From a bacterium (GTDB lineage: Bacteria; Electryoneota; Electryoneia; Electryoneales; Electryoneaceae): 64,000 nucleotides of DNA. Positions 1 to 9,410 of this stretch are shown here, in pieces. The notes under the pieces are model-generated. The model searched no databases. It was not told where the DNA came from and saw nothing but the letters and a program-made list of their open reading frames with translations. Location: NCBI GenBank assembly GCA_019912845.1, contig JAIOHU010000137.1:62001-126000 (forward strand), given 5' to 3'. The translations under genes were made by a program, and so were the position numbers. Every line of letters begins with the position of its first letter. Positions within the stretch are counted from its first letter, which is position 1.

Positions 1-305
1 CTGCTTATTAACTTCAGTAACAAGCTGCTGAAGAATAATATCAAAAGAATATCAATGTAGTCCTGTAGTAATAATCTTTTCGGTAATCCAGATAACTGAC
101 CTCGCTGGTTAATGCGGAGAATTCTGTGGACGCCTGTCTCTTGTTATCCAGCAACCGCAAGCTACCGTATCCTATCTATTAAACTGTTCTCGTTCAGTGT
201 ATTCCAGATAAGAATTTCTCTGTGTTCTCTGTGATCTCTGTGGTTAAATTTCTTATACTCTGTGTCTCTGTGGTAAAATTTTAATATTCACTTGCGAGGA
301 AATAA
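1..305. other. Intergenic region upstream of valS
   Basis: No open reading frame or RNA gene was recognised here. A short hairpin (CTTCAG at 12-17 with CTGAAG at 28-33) lies near the window edge. The second half holds the CTCTGTG repeat described separately. The last bases contain a GAGGA ribosome binding site (296-300) in front of the valS ATG. There is no T-box AGGGTGG-type element, so tRNA-dependent attenuation is not supported. Confidence 0.6.
217..279. repeat. Short CTCTGTG repeat cluster
   Basis: The heptamer CTCTGTG occurs three times between 217 and 242 and twice more between 258 and 272. Each cluster ends in a TGGT(T)AAAAT-like tail, so the segment reads as two copies of one degenerate unit. 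Comparable CTCTGTG-rich intergenic strings are familiar from other bacterial genomes, but their function is not known to me. It lies just before the valS ribosome binding site and would be in the 5' leader if transcription starts upstream. Confidence 0.55.
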
Positions 306-3092
306 ATGGACATCCCGAAAACCTACGATCCGAACAAAGTAGAAGCAAAATACGCCAAATGGTGGCAGGAAAAAGGTTTTTTCAAAACAGCCCCCGACCC
401 GGATAAAGAACCATTCACCATCATGATGCCCCCTCCGAATGTGACTGGTGTGCTGCACATGGGGCATGCGTTACAGGATACCATACAGGATACCTTGATA
501 CGGTATCACCGTATGCAGGGTTTTGAAGCTCACTGGCAGGCAGGAAAGGATCACGCCGGCATTGCTACCCAGACGGTTGTCGAAAAAGAGCTGAAGAAAA
601 ATCGTCAACCGGATCGTCGGACACTGGGACGTGATAAGTTCATAGAAGAGGTGTGGAAGGTTGTTGAACGTAACCAGAATGTGATTACGCGCCAGAAAAT
701 GGCGATGGGGGACAGTGCGGACTGGTCACGTGAACGTTTTACTCTTGATGAAGGGTTGAGTCGTGCGGTACGAGAGGTATTCGTCAGACTGTATGAGGAC
801 GGCTTGATCTATCGCGGACCATATATCGTAAACTGGTCACCGGCGCTTGGTTCTGCGATCAGTGATGAGGAGGTCGACCACAGGGATGAAGAGGGTCATC
901 TCTGGCATATCCGTTACCCGGGAGTCAATGGTGGAGAAGGCGCAGTAGTAGCTACCACTCGTCCCGAAACCATGCTCGGCGATACTGCGGTCATGGTGCA
1001 TCCAGAGGATGAACGTTATCAGCACTTGATCGGTAAAGAGGTGGAGCTGCCTTTGACCGGTCGTCGAATTCCAGTCATCGCTGATGATTATGTCGACCGT
1101 GAGTTCGGAACTGGTACCGTAAAAGTTACCCCTGCACATGACCCCAATGATTTTGAGGTAGGCAAACGTCACAATCTCCCGATGCCGGTCATTATGGACA
1201 CTCATGCCCAGATTCAGGCACCGGCACCGGAAAAATATATCGGGATGGACAGGTTCAAAGCACGAGATGCGATTATAAAAGACCTTGAGGAGCAGGGATT
1301 GCTGGTGAAAGTAGAAAAACATCAGCATGCTGTTGGCTACTGTCATCGCACCAAAGTTCCTATCGAACCCTATCTGTCGACCCAATGGTTTTTGAAGATG
1401 AAACCACTAGCCGATCCGGCGATTGAAGCGGTGCGTAACGGTGAGATTCAGTTCGTTCCCAACCGTTGGGAAAAGGTTTATTTCCAATGGCTTGAAAATA
1501 TCAGGGATTGGTGCATATCTCGTCAGCTATGGTGGGGACATAGAATTCCGGCGTGGTATTGCGACAATTGCGACGAGATGACAGTAAGTCGTGAAGACCC
1601 GGGTGAATGCTCAGCCTGCGGATCAAAAAACATTCGACAGGATGAAGATGTGCTGGATACATGGTTCTCCAGTTGGATATGGCCCTTCTCTACACTTGGT
1701 TGGCCGGACGAAACAGATGAAATCGGATATTACCACCCGACAGACGTTCTGGTGAGTGGGTATGATATCATCTTTTTCTGGATCGCACGCATGATTATGG
1801 CGGATCTCTATTTCACCGGACACATTCCCTATAAAACGGTTTATATCACAGGGATGATCAAAGATAAACAGGGACGCTGGATGTCGAAATCCCTCGGGAA
1901 CGGCATTGATCCCCTGGAAATGATCGAGCAGTATGGCGCGGATGCCGTGCGTTACAGTTTGACTGTGCTGACTACAGAAGGGCAGGATATCAATCTCGAT
2001 CCCACACGCTTTGAAATGGGACGCAACTTCACCAATAAACTCTGGAATGCTTTCCGTTTTGTTGCAAGCCAGGCTTCAGAACTTCTACCTCAGCAACTTG
2101 AGGAGATGCATAATACAGCCAGGTCTATGCCCGATCCGCTCAGTCCTGCTGGTTTCCCGACACCTCAGGGACCAACAGAAGAAGCGAACTTAAGGCGTCT
2201 GATTACCGAGGCTATCGAAGCATCCGGACCGAGCGCACTAGAGGATCGTTGGATTCGTGCTCGTTATGTGGAAACTGTTCACGAGGTGGAAGATCGCCTC
2301 TCTCGTTACAAGATGAATGAAGCCTTACTGGCAATTTATCGGTTTACCTGGAACGAGTTCTGCGATTGGTATATCGAATCGATCAAACCACGGATTTCTT
2401 ATGATGCAAATGCCAATGAAGCGGCAGCGACCTTACGTTTCGCATGCAATATTCTCGAAGACCTGGTCTGTATGCTGCATCCATTTATGCCTTTCATAAC
2501 CGAAGAGATTTATCAACTGCTGGGTCAGATTGAAGGTCGTTTTCTACCTTCAGATCGTTCCGAAACTGTTTCCCTGGCACGCTGGCACAATGCTGATGTG
2601 CAAAAAACCGACGACAAGGCGATTGAAGAGTACAGTTATGTGCAGGAACTAGTGAGTGCGGTGAGGAATGTGCGGGGTGAGCTTCTGGTCGCACCATCGA
2701 AAAATGTGAAAATCGCGTTGCACGAGAAGGATCCTCGTATTAAGCTGATTAAACGTGAGTGGAGTACAATCCAGCGTCTCGCAAAACTTGAGGATGACGG
2801 TCTCCTGCTGGTCAAGGAAAAACCAGCCCTCTCTGCAACGACGCTGGTCGAAGGAAGGCAATTGTTTGTTCCGCTGGAAGGTTTGATTGATATTGATGCT
2901 GAAAAAGCACGTGTCGAAAAGGAAGTCGGCAAGCTGGATGGGCTGCTGATGGGTGTGCAAAAGAAGCTGGAAAACAAGAAATTTGTCGATAATGCTCCAG
3001 GTGATGTGGTCAAAAAGGAACGTGACAAACTGAATGACTACGAAGAGAAAAAAGCGAAACTGGTGAAACACCTTGAGGATTTGCTGGGGTAG
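306..3092 (+). CDS. valS: Valine--tRNA ligase (ValRS)
   Basis: Cytoplasmic class I aminoacyl-tRNA synthetase that charges tRNA-Val and edits misactivated threonine. The 928-residue length fits the family. The HIGH signature reads HMGH at residues 51-54 after PPPNVTG, and the KMSKS loop reads MSKS near residue 526. Four cysteines (C419, C422, C435, C438) form a zinc-ribbon-like insertion before the conserved DVLDTW segment. The last 70 or so residues are charged and helical, matching the tRNA-binding coiled-coil arm of ValRS. The ATG has a GAGGA ribosome binding site 5 bases upstream. It is followed 52 bases later by a DUF4139 gene on the same strand. Confidence 0.97.
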   Translation: MDIPKTYDPNKVEAKYAKWWQEKGFFKTAPDPDKEPFTIMMPPPNVTGVLHMGHALQDTIQDTLIRYHRMQGFEAHWQAGKDHAGIATQTVVEKELKKNRQPDRRTLGRDKFIEEVWKVVERNQNVITRQKMAMGDSADWSRERFTLDEGLSRAVREVFVRLYEDGLIYRGPYIVNWSPALGSAISDEEVDHRDEEGHLWHIRYPGVNGGEGAVVATTRPETMLGDTAVMVHPEDERYQHLIGKEVELPLTGRRIPVIADDYVDREFGTGTVKVTPAHDPNDFEVGKRHNLPMPVIMDTHAQIQAPAPEKYIGMDRFKARDAIIKDLEEQGLLVKVEKHQHAVGYCHRTKVPIEPYLSTQWFLKMKPLADPAIEAVRNGEIQFVPNRWEKVYFQWLENIRDWCISRQLWWGHRIPAWYCDNCDEMTVSREDPGECSACGSKNIRQDEDVLDTWFSSWIWPFSTLGWPDETDEIGYYHPTDVLVSGYDIIFFWIARMIMADLYFTGHIPYKTVYITGMIKDKQGRWMSKSLGNGIDPLEMIEQYGADAVRYSLTVLTTEGQDINLDPTRFEMGRNFTNKLWNAFRFVASQASELLPQQLEEMHNTARSMPDPLSPAGFPTPQGPTEEANLRRLITEAIEASGPSALEDRWIRARYVETVHEVEDRLSRYKMNEALLAIYRFTWNEFCDWYIESIKPRISYDANANEAAATLRFACNILEDLVCMLHPFMPFITEEIYQLLGQIEGRFLPSDRSETVSLARWHNADVQKTDDKAIEEYSYVQELVSAVRNVRGELLVAPSKNVKIALHEKDPRIKLIKREWSTIQRLAKLEDDGLLLVKEKPALSATTLVEGRQLFVPLEGLIDIDAEKARVEKEVGKLDGLLMGVQKKLENKKFVDNAPGDVVKKERDKLNDYEEKKAKLVKHLEDLLG

Positions 3093-3144
3093 GTTTTGTG
3101 AGCAACTGTAGAAACATTCACCAGATGTTAAGGGAGATGTGATA

Positions 3145-4527
3145 ATGAATATTCCACATATAATTAAAAAACATTCATTTCAAATATCAATAGTCATCTT
3201 TTTTCTTTTAGTTTTTGGAACAGTAGCACCTTCCACAGCATCAGACTCAAAAGATATTATGATCACAGTTTATAATGATAATCTGGGTCTGGTGAGAGAG
3301 GTACGTACCCTCGACCTGCAGAAAGGGATTGTTGAATATTCTTATGATGGTGTTGCTGCGCAGATCGACCCAACCTCTGTTCATTTCAAAGCGCCGGACG
3401 CATCGGTATTAGAACAGAATTACGAATACGACCTGGTGGATCGTCGTGTACTGCTTGGCAAATACATCGGCGAAGAGGTGCAGATTGAACTGGAATCAGG
3501 GGTGATCGAGGGTAAACTGCTCTCCGCCGATTTTGGTATTGCATTGGAGAAAAACAACGGGCAGGTGCAGTATATACGCGAGGATGTTATTCAAAGCGTA
3601 CATTTTCCCAAGTTGCCTGATGGACTGGTCTTGAAACCAACCTTACGTTGGATGTTGAACTCGAAAACAAAGGGTTCAACAGAAGGTGTACTCACCTATA
3701 TGACTCGTGGCATCTCCTGGGAAGCCAGTTATGTTGCGGTTGTAAACAAAGACGACAACGCTGTCGATTTTTCTGGATGGGTGCAAATAGACAACACCAG
3801 CGGTGCCACCTATGCCGATGCCACCTTGAAACTGATGGCTGGTGATGTTGCCATAGAACAGCCGCAGTATGCGCGAAATGGTTATGGCAAAGAACGAATG
3901 ATGACTGCCATGGCGGAGATGGACCAGGGATTCGAGGAGAAATCCTTCTTTGAATATCACCTGTATACCTTACCGCGAAAAGTTTCACTTCAAGATAAAC
4001 AAACCAAGCAGATAAGCCTCTTTCCTTCTGCAACAGCACAGGTAAAGAAGATTTTTACCTATGACCATTGGAGAGACGCTAAAAAAGTGGACGTCTCCAT
4101 CGAATTTTCCAACGAAGAGAAATACAACCTCGGTTTGCCACTTCCCAAAGGCAAGGTACGTGTCTTCAAGGCGGATGATGACGGCAGCTTGCAGTTCATA
4201 GGCGAAGATCGTATTGACCACACCCCGAAAAATGAAAAAGTGAGGGTATCGACTGGCAAAGCATTTGATATCGTTGTCGAACGCTCCCAAAAGGACTACA
4301 ATACTCAGGGGCGAAATTTCCGTGAAGAGGAATACGAGGTTGAAATCCGTAACCAGAAGGAAGAAAATGTCGAAGTGTTGGTTATAGAACACTTTCGCGG
4401 AAACTGGGAATTGATTTCACAGAGCCATAGCGGAGAAAAAACAAGTGCTTTTCAGTATGAATGGACAATTCCTGTTCCGGCTGAGGATAAAGTTACGCTG
4501 ACTTACCGTGTTAAATACAGCAGGTAG
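3145..4527 (+). CDS. DUF4139 domain-containing secreted protein
   Basis: About 460 residues with an N-terminal hydrophobic signal segment (roughly residues 10-32, ending near APSTASD). The body has the features of DUF4139 proteins: an N-terminal beta domain (VYNDNLGLVREVR, DPTSVHFKA) and a C-terminal half with the conserved GISWEASYVAVV block and a final beta-rich tail. No enzymatic function is established for the family; it is probably periplasmic or surface-exposed. The ATG at 3145 is preferred over an in-frame GTG at 3139 because AGGGAG (3131-3136) lies 8 bases before the ATG. The 3' end abuts recG, so the two are probably cotranscribed. Confidence 0.85.
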   Translation: MNIPHIIKKHSFQISIVIFFLLVFGTVAPSTASDSKDIMITVYNDNLGLVREVRTLDLQKGIVEYSYDGVAAQIDPTSVHFKAPDASVLEQNYEYDLVDRRVLLGKYIGEEVQIELESGVIEGKLLSADFGIALEKNNGQVQYIREDVIQSVHFPKLPDGLVLKPTLRWMLNSKTKGSTEGVLTYMTRGISWEASYVAVVNKDDNAVDFSGWVQIDNTSGATYADATLKLMAGDVAIEQPQYARNGYGKERMMTAMAEMDQGFEEKSFFEYHLYTLPRKVSLQDKQTKQISLFPSATAQVKKIFTYDHWRDAKKVDVSIEFSNEEKYNLGLPLPKGKVRVFKADDDGSLQFIGEDRIDHTPKNEKVRVSTGKAFDIVVERSQKDYNTQGRNFREEEYEVEIRNQKEENVEVLVIEHFRGNWELISQSHSGEKTSAFQYEWTIPVPAEDKVTLTYRVKYSR

Positions 4528-4537
4528 CGAAGAAATT

Positions 4538-6658
4538 ATGCCACGAAACCCACCACCACTCGATTTACCCGTTGAATATGTACGCGGGATTGGTCCGAAA
4601 CGGGCTGCTGCGTTCAAAAAGGTGGGAGTACGTTCGCTTCGTGATTTACTCTTTTATGCCCCACGCCGTTACCTCGATCGCAGCACTGCTATCCCCATAC
4701 GCGAACTTCATGGACCATCGGAAGAGGAGGTCACTGTCGTAGGAACAGTGATTGATACACGCGAGACAAAAATGCGCAAAGGGGGCACTCGTTATGAGGC
4801 ACTCCTCGACGATGGACTCTCATCGTTAACCCTTGTCTGGTTCAAACATACCAGTGGTATCAGAAAATGGATCACCACAGGCTATTCCGCTGCTTTTTCT
4901 GGAAAAGTTGTCGAATTTAACCGTTTTCTGCAAATGGTTCACCCTGATGTAACCGAATTATCCAAAGGTGAAGTTTCGGATTTGCTCGCGGGTAAGGGGC
5001 GATGGGTAGCTATTTATCCAGGAAACAAGGAACTGGATAAAGCTGGCTTGGATATGCGCGGATTACGCACCCTGATGGATCGAATCGTTGGTGAATATCT
5101 GCCAGATATCGAAGATTTCTGGACAGAAGAGGATCGCATCAAATTCGAGATTCCCGAGCTGGAAAAAGCACTGATGGCAGTACACCGTCCTCGTTCAGCA
5201 GAAGATCACTTGATGGGTTGGAACCGTCTCAAGCTGGATGAGCTGGTGATGTTGCAGCTCACGTGGGTGTATGCGAAGGAACACAGACGTCAACGTGCAC
5301 GCGGAATATCTTACCCGGAAGTTGGTAAAACCACACGTGCGATGATTGAAAAACTCCCCTTCAAGTTAACAGAGACGCAACGTAAAATCCTGCGTGAAAT
5401 CTGGAGTGATATGACCTCACCCCATGCGATGAGCCGTTTGTTGCAGGGGGATGTCGGCTCAGGCAAAACAGTGGTGGCACTGATCGCCATGACCATTGCT
5501 GTGGAAAATGGCTACCAGGCGGCATTGATGGTACCCACGGAAATTCTCGCAGAACAGCACTATCTCACCAGCCGTAAATTTCTGAAGGGGTTGGGAGTAC
5601 ATGTTGAGTTGCTGCTGGGGGGATCAAAGACCAAAGCCAAACAAGAGCAACTCGATAGAATCGCATCTGGAAAACCATGCATTGTAATTGGCACACACGC
5701 CCTCATTCAGGATGCCGTAAACTTCAGTCGGTTGGGGTTTGTGGTTATCGATGAACAGCACCGTTTTGGAGTAACCCAACGTATGAAGTTGATGGACCCC
5801 GGAATGGAGCAACGTCCCGATGTTCTGGTTATGACCGCAACACCGATTCCCCGTTCGCTCGGGTTAACCCTCTATGGCGATCTGGATGTCAGCCGTCTTG
5901 ATGAAATGCCTCCCGGTCGAGGTAAAATCAGTACCATTGCGATAAACGGTAAAACCGGTCGTGCGGAAATGTATGCCGAGGTTCGCAAGCAGGTTGAAAA
6001 TGGTGGGCAGGCGTATATTGTCTTCCCGCTCGTAGAGGAGTCAGAGAAGCTCGACCTGCAAGCGGCTGTTGAAAGCAAAGCGGATCTGGAACAGACCTAC
6101 CTGAAGGGATTGCCCCTGGGTTTGCTTCATGGACGGATGAAACTTACTGAAAAAGAAGAGGCAATGGCAAAGTTTGTGCGAGGTGAAACTAAGATTTTAG
6201 TATCTACAACAGTGATTGAAGTAGGTGTGGATGTAGAAAATGCGACTGAGATGGTCGTAGAACATGCGGAACGTTTCGGGCTTGCACAATTGCACCAACT
6301 TCGGGGACGTGTGGGAAGAGGTGGCAGAGACTCGCGTTGTTATCTCGTGGGGTATCCCGAAATTACCGAAACAGCGAGAGCGCGTATACGAACACTTGTA
6401 AGAACCAATGACGGTTTCGAGGTTGCTGAAGAGGATTTACGTATACGAGGTGCAGGTGATTTCTTTGGTGTCAGACAGCATGGTTTACCAGAGCTGCGTT
6501 ATGCCGATATCGTTGCTGACCAGGGTCTGCTGATTAAAGCACGAAACATCGCAGATCAAATCATTGAAGATGATCCAACTTTGAAGAAGCGTCCCAAACT
6601 GAAAGCGGAATTCTCCCGAACTGCAGCAAAAAAAGTTACCTGGTTGGAAATCGCCTGA
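4538..6658 (+). CDS. recG: ATP-dependent DNA helicase RecG
   Basis: Cytoplasmic superfamily 2 helicase that remodels stalled replication forks and Holliday junctions. The N-terminal wedge region begins with LPVEYVRGIGPKRA, typical of RecG. Walker A GDVGSGKT lies near residue 304, the DEQH box near 405, followed by MTATPIPR (motif III) and the C-terminal HGRM, TTVIEVGVD and QLRGRVGRG motifs. Length of 706 residues is normal. An in-frame GTG at 4508 would overlap the DUF4139 gene; the ATG at 4538 gives the usual RecG N-terminus, so it is chosen. Confidence 0.96.
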   Translation: MPRNPPPLDLPVEYVRGIGPKRAAAFKKVGVRSLRDLLFYAPRRYLDRSTAIPIRELHGPSEEEVTVVGTVIDTRETKMRKGGTRYEALLDDGLSSLTLVWFKHTSGIRKWITTGYSAAFSGKVVEFNRFLQMVHPDVTELSKGEVSDLLAGKGRWVAIYPGNKELDKAGLDMRGLRTLMDRIVGEYLPDIEDFWTEEDRIKFEIPELEKALMAVHRPRSAEDHLMGWNRLKLDELVMLQLTWVYAKEHRRQRARGISYPEVGKTTRAMIEKLPFKLTETQRKILREIWSDMTSPHAMSRLLQGDVGSGKTVVALIAMTIAVENGYQAALMVPTEILAEQHYLTSRKFLKGLGVHVELLLGGSKTKAKQEQLDRIASGKPCIVIGTHALIQDAVNFSRLGFVVIDEQHRFGVTQRMKLMDPGMEQRPDVLVMTATPIPRSLGLTLYGDLDVSRLDEMPPGRGKISTIAINGKTGRAEMYAEVRKQVENGGQAYIVFPLVEESEKLDLQAAVESKADLEQTYLKGLPLGLLHGRMKLTEKEEAMAKFVRGETKILVSTTVIEVGVDVENATEMVVEHAERFGLAQLHQLRGRVGRGGRDSRCYLVGYPEITETARARIRTLVRTNDGFEVAEEDLRIRGAGDFFGVRQHGLPELRYADIVADQGLLIKARNIADQIIEDDPTLKKRPKLKAEFSRTAAKKVTWLEIA

Positions 6659-6856
6659 TATTGAGATAGAGGGTACATTCGCTTCATTGAACAATGGTCT
6701 CTCTGTCGTGGAACATAAGTAGTAGAGATGCCCTCAAACGAGTTGCTCTTTTTTTTGCCCAATTCCCCTCAATTTGCTATATTAAACCAGCAAAACCTCA
6801 AAATGTTCGTTTGATAGAACTTCCCTTATGAATTGTGAAATAAGTAGCGATCCTTT

Positions 6857-7663
6857 ATGATAGAAAATCCTCAACTGAATGCAACCTTGGTAAGCCGAAC
6901 TAATATCAGTGAATGGCACACCATCTTCCGTGTTGAACTGGATAACGGTCCGCTGGAGTTCATCCCGGGGCAGTGGACAGAAATGGGATTACCTCGTGCT
7001 GATCGTGAAAAAGGGATCGAAGGTCCGGACAGTGTCGATTTTGTGAAGGATGGGATCGTACGTAGAGCCTACTCAATCGCCAGTACACCAGGTGCTGAGT
7101 ACCTGGAATTTGTTTTCAACTTTGTGGAAACAGGACATTTGACTCACTGGCTCTGGAAATTACAGCCGGGAGACAAACTGTTTGTCGAGCCAGAGGCGAG
7201 GGGTGGGTTTACGATTTCAGATATATCTCCGGATAAAATTTTAATCATGGTGGCTACGGGAACTGGTGTTGCGCCATTCATATCCATGCTACGTGCCTTT
7301 CACGGTCGGAAGCAGTGGGAAAAATTTGTTCTGATCGAAGGGGCGAGGAGCAAAAGCCAACTTCCCTACTATGATGAAATCCTGGAATTGGTGAAAAAAG
7401 ACCCAAGCATCGTCTACCTTCCAACCTTGACCCGAGAGGAAAGCAAGGACTGGAAGGGGTTACGGGGGCGTGTTCAGGAACTGTTTCGAGGAAACACCTT
7501 GGAAAAGCTGGCTGATATCTGTTTTGCGCCTGATTGTTGCAATTCGTTTCTATGTGGTAATTCGGATATGATTGCATCGGTGGAAAGTCTGCTGATTAAA
7601 AAAGGATTCACACCACGTTGGCAGGATGCCACCGGTGAAGTACATACAGAATTTTATTATTGA
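6857..7663 (+). CDS. Ferredoxin--NADP+ reductase-like flavoprotein
   Basis: 268 residues with the two-domain ferredoxin reductase fold. The FAD-binding motif R-x-Y-S is seen as RAYSIAS near residues 70-76. The pyridine-nucleotide motif TGTGVAPF lies at about 134-141, and the FLCGNSDMI segment near the C-terminus matches the conserved CG(N/P) NADPH site. It ends in EFYY; an aromatic C-terminus is common in Fpr-type enzymes, where it stacks on FAD. It probably moves electrons between NAD(P)H and ferredoxin or flavodoxin in the cytoplasm. It stands before the thiolase gene with a 40-base gap, so it may supply redox power to the acyl-CoA reactions, but this is inferred from position. Confidence 0.82.
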   Translation: MIENPQLNATLVSRTNISEWHTIFRVELDNGPLEFIPGQWTEMGLPRADREKGIEGPDSVDFVKDGIVRRAYSIASTPGAEYLEFVFNFVETGHLTHWLWKLQPGDKLFVEPEARGGFTISDISPDKILIMVATGTGVAPFISMLRAFHGRKQWEKFVLIEGARSKSQLPYYDEILELVKKDPSIVYLPTLTREESKDWKGLRGRVQELFRGNTLEKLADICFAPDCCNSFLCGNSDMIASVESLLIKKGFTPRWQDATGEVHTEFYY

Positions 7664-7703
7664 TAAAGGTAGATAATACACTCATAAAGAAAAGGACTCC
7701 ATC

Positions 7704-8879
7704 ATGAAACGTGCAGTAATTTTATCCGCATCTCGTACCCCAATTGGCAGTTTTAATGGTGCCCTGGCAAATATCCCTGCGGTGCAGCTCGGGGGAGCCG
7801 CGATTAAAAACGCCATCACAAAGGCGAATATCGAAGCTACCGACGTAGATGAAGTTATCATGGGAATGGTTTTGCAGGCTGGTGTCGGACAGGCTCCCGC
7901 ACGTCAGGCAGCTAAAAAAGCAGGTGTTCCAGATGATAAATCCGCATGGACAGTCAACAAGGTCTGTTCTTCAGGGTTGAAGGCTGTTATGGAAGCAGCC
8001 GGATCGATCATGCTCGACGAAAACAAGGTTGTCGCAGCAGGTGGCATGGAAAATATGAGCCTGGCTCCTTACGCCCTTCCCAATGGACGAAATGGTTATC
8101 GTTATGGGCACGGTCAGGTAGTCGACCTGATGATGCACGATGGTCTCTGGGATCCTTACTCTGATCAACACATGGGTTCATGCGCAGAACTTTGCGCAGC
8201 AGAACACAATATCACACGCGAAGAACAAGACAATTTCTCCATCGAATCATACAATCGAGCGATGCAGGCGATTGAAGCTGGCAAATTCAAGGAAGAAATT
8301 GTACCGATCGTTATCCCCTCGAAAAAGGGCGATATCATCGTTGATACCGATGAAGAACCGGGACGTGGGAACACCGCAAAAATGCCAAAACTCCGTCCAG
8401 CATTCAAAAAAGATGGTACAGTAACCGCAGCAAACGCCAGCTCCATCAATGATGGTGGTGCAGCCCTAATCATCGCCGATCCAGATTGGGCAAAGGAACA
8501 CAACCTCACACCCATCGCAGAAATCAGCGGTTGGGCAACCTACAGCCATGCACCGGAATGGTTTACAACTGCTCCCGAAGGAGCTGTCAAACGTCTCCTC
8601 GAAAAGCTGAGCTGGAATATCAGTGACGTCGACTATTTCGAATTGAACGAGGCCTTTGCTGTGGTAAGTCTATATAACAACCGGGCACTGGGTCTCGATG
8701 GTTCAAATGTAAATGTACGCGGCGGTGCGGTGGCATTAGGTCATCCAATTGGAGCGTCCGGGGCACGTATTCTGGTTAGCCTTCTCCATACCCTGAAGCA
8801 GGAAGGCAAAAAACGTGGTATCGCCAGTCTTTGCAACGGCGGTGGCGAAGCGACAGCGTTGGCAGTGGAGATGATGTAA
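7704..8879 (+). CDS. Acetyl-CoA C-acetyltransferase (thiolase)
   Basis: 391 residues, the usual length of a type II thiolase that condenses two acetyl-CoA to acetoacetyl-CoA, or cleaves 3-ketoacyl-CoA. The nucleophile is C88 in KVCSSGLKA. H347 in GHPIGASGAR and C377 in SLCNGGG complete the catalytic triad. An AAGGA ribosome binding site precedes the ATG. 3-hydroxybutyryl-CoA and acyl-CoA dehydrogenases lie downstream (9.8 and 11.5 kb), so the set covers most of a C4-CoA pathway; no crotonase is visible here. Part of the 3' coding sequence resembles a scrap at 9411-9450. Confidence 0.95.
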   Translation: MKRAVILSASRTPIGSFNGALANIPAVQLGGAAIKNAITKANIEATDVDEVIMGMVLQAGVGQAPARQAAKKAGVPDDKSAWTVNKVCSSGLKAVMEAAGSIMLDENKVVAAGGMENMSLAPYALPNGRNGYRYGHGQVVDLMMHDGLWDPYSDQHMGSCAELCAAEHNITREEQDNFSIESYNRAMQAIEAGKFKEEIVPIVIPSKKGDIIVDTDEEPGRGNTAKMPKLRPAFKKDGTVTAANASSINDGGAALIIADPDWAKEHNLTPIAEISGWATYSHAPEWFTTAPEGAVKRLLEKLSWNISDVDYFELNEAFAVVSLYNNRALGLDGSNVNVRGGAVALGHPIGASGARILVSLLHTLKQEGKKRGIASLCNGGGEATALAVEMM

Positions 8880-8900
8880 CTTTGATTATTTCTGAATTCA

Positions 8901-8924
8901 ACCGGGTAGACTTATCTGCCCGGT
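8901..8924 (+). terminator. Hairpin after the thiolase gene
   Basis: ACCGGG (8901-8906) pairs with CCCGGT (8919-8924). A T/G mismatch follows and then AGA pairs with TCT around a four-base loop. It begins 21 bases after the stop codon. No T-run follows, so it would be a weak or factor-dependent terminator, or an mRNA 3'-end stabiliser. Confidence 0.4.
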
Positions 8925-8933
8925 GGAATATAA

Positions 8934-9300
8934 ATGTCGTTCAAATTGAGATTGATCGTGACTCCAGAAAGGAACTCATCTTATCTACAAAGTCTTGTAC
9001 GGGAATTGTGCGCTCTTCCGTATGAGACCGAGTGGGTAGAGTTCAAGTTGAATGACAATAACCCTGAGATGATTGGTGAATACATCTCTGCTCTTTCGAA
9101 CGCGGCAACACTTGTGGGAAAGGCATTCGCTTATATCGTATGGGGCGTTGACGATAGATTCGATTACATCCCGTTTAATCAAGGAAGCATAAACCGCTGG
9201 TAAGATCAGGCAACTAGACCCGGGTGCTGCACCAAGAATGATGAGATACCTTCCATGGTGGATATAAGATTTTACTTGATGGGAACTTGATCGATTGGGT
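8934..9300 (+). pseudogene. Broken AlbA_2 (Schlafen-type) domain gene
   Basis: The open part, 8934-9203, encodes 89 residues that read as the N-terminus of an AlbA_2 domain protein: SLVRELCALP, then WVEFKLN, then MIGEYISALSNAA, then YIVWGVDD. The family normally continues with a segment ending ENWLLRQLDP and then FRFYE. Here the frame closes at RW followed by a stop, while RQLDP appears about 15 bases further in another frame and DIRFYL in a third. I infer a gene broken by frameshifts and an internal deletion just after WGVDD. Intact relatives carry further domains of several hundred residues, absent here. AlbA_2 proteins are nucleic-acid-binding ATPase-like proteins, often accessory genes. 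Confidence 0.65.
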
Positions 9301-9409
9301 AAAATTCGACAATAAATCGTGGATTAAACATCAGTAATTCTATTATTATCAAGAAGTTAAAAAGTACATATTTTGCTTTATTTTACTTCATGAGAACTTG
9401 ATCGATTGG
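9271..9409. repeat. Pair of 28-bp near-identical direct repeats
   Basis: The copies are 9271-9298 and 9382-9409. Each starts TTTACTT and ends GAACTTGATCGATTGG; they differ at two positions. They are 111 bases apart, start to start. The first copy falls in the tail of the broken AlbA_2 gene and the second sits directly before the thiolase scrap. This suggests a local duplication during rearrangement. Confidence 0.7.
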
Positions 9410-9410
9410 A

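Noticed and set aside
1..305. T-box leader for valS
   Set aside because: No T-box AGGGTGG core, no specifier hairpin and no terminator/antiterminator pair visible.
6669..6756. Terminator after recG built from GAGGG (6669-6673) and CCCTC with a run of eight Ts (6749-6756)
   Set aside because: The arms are short and about 60 bases apart and the T-run is 15 bases past the stem; not a convincing intrinsic terminator, though the T-run is real.
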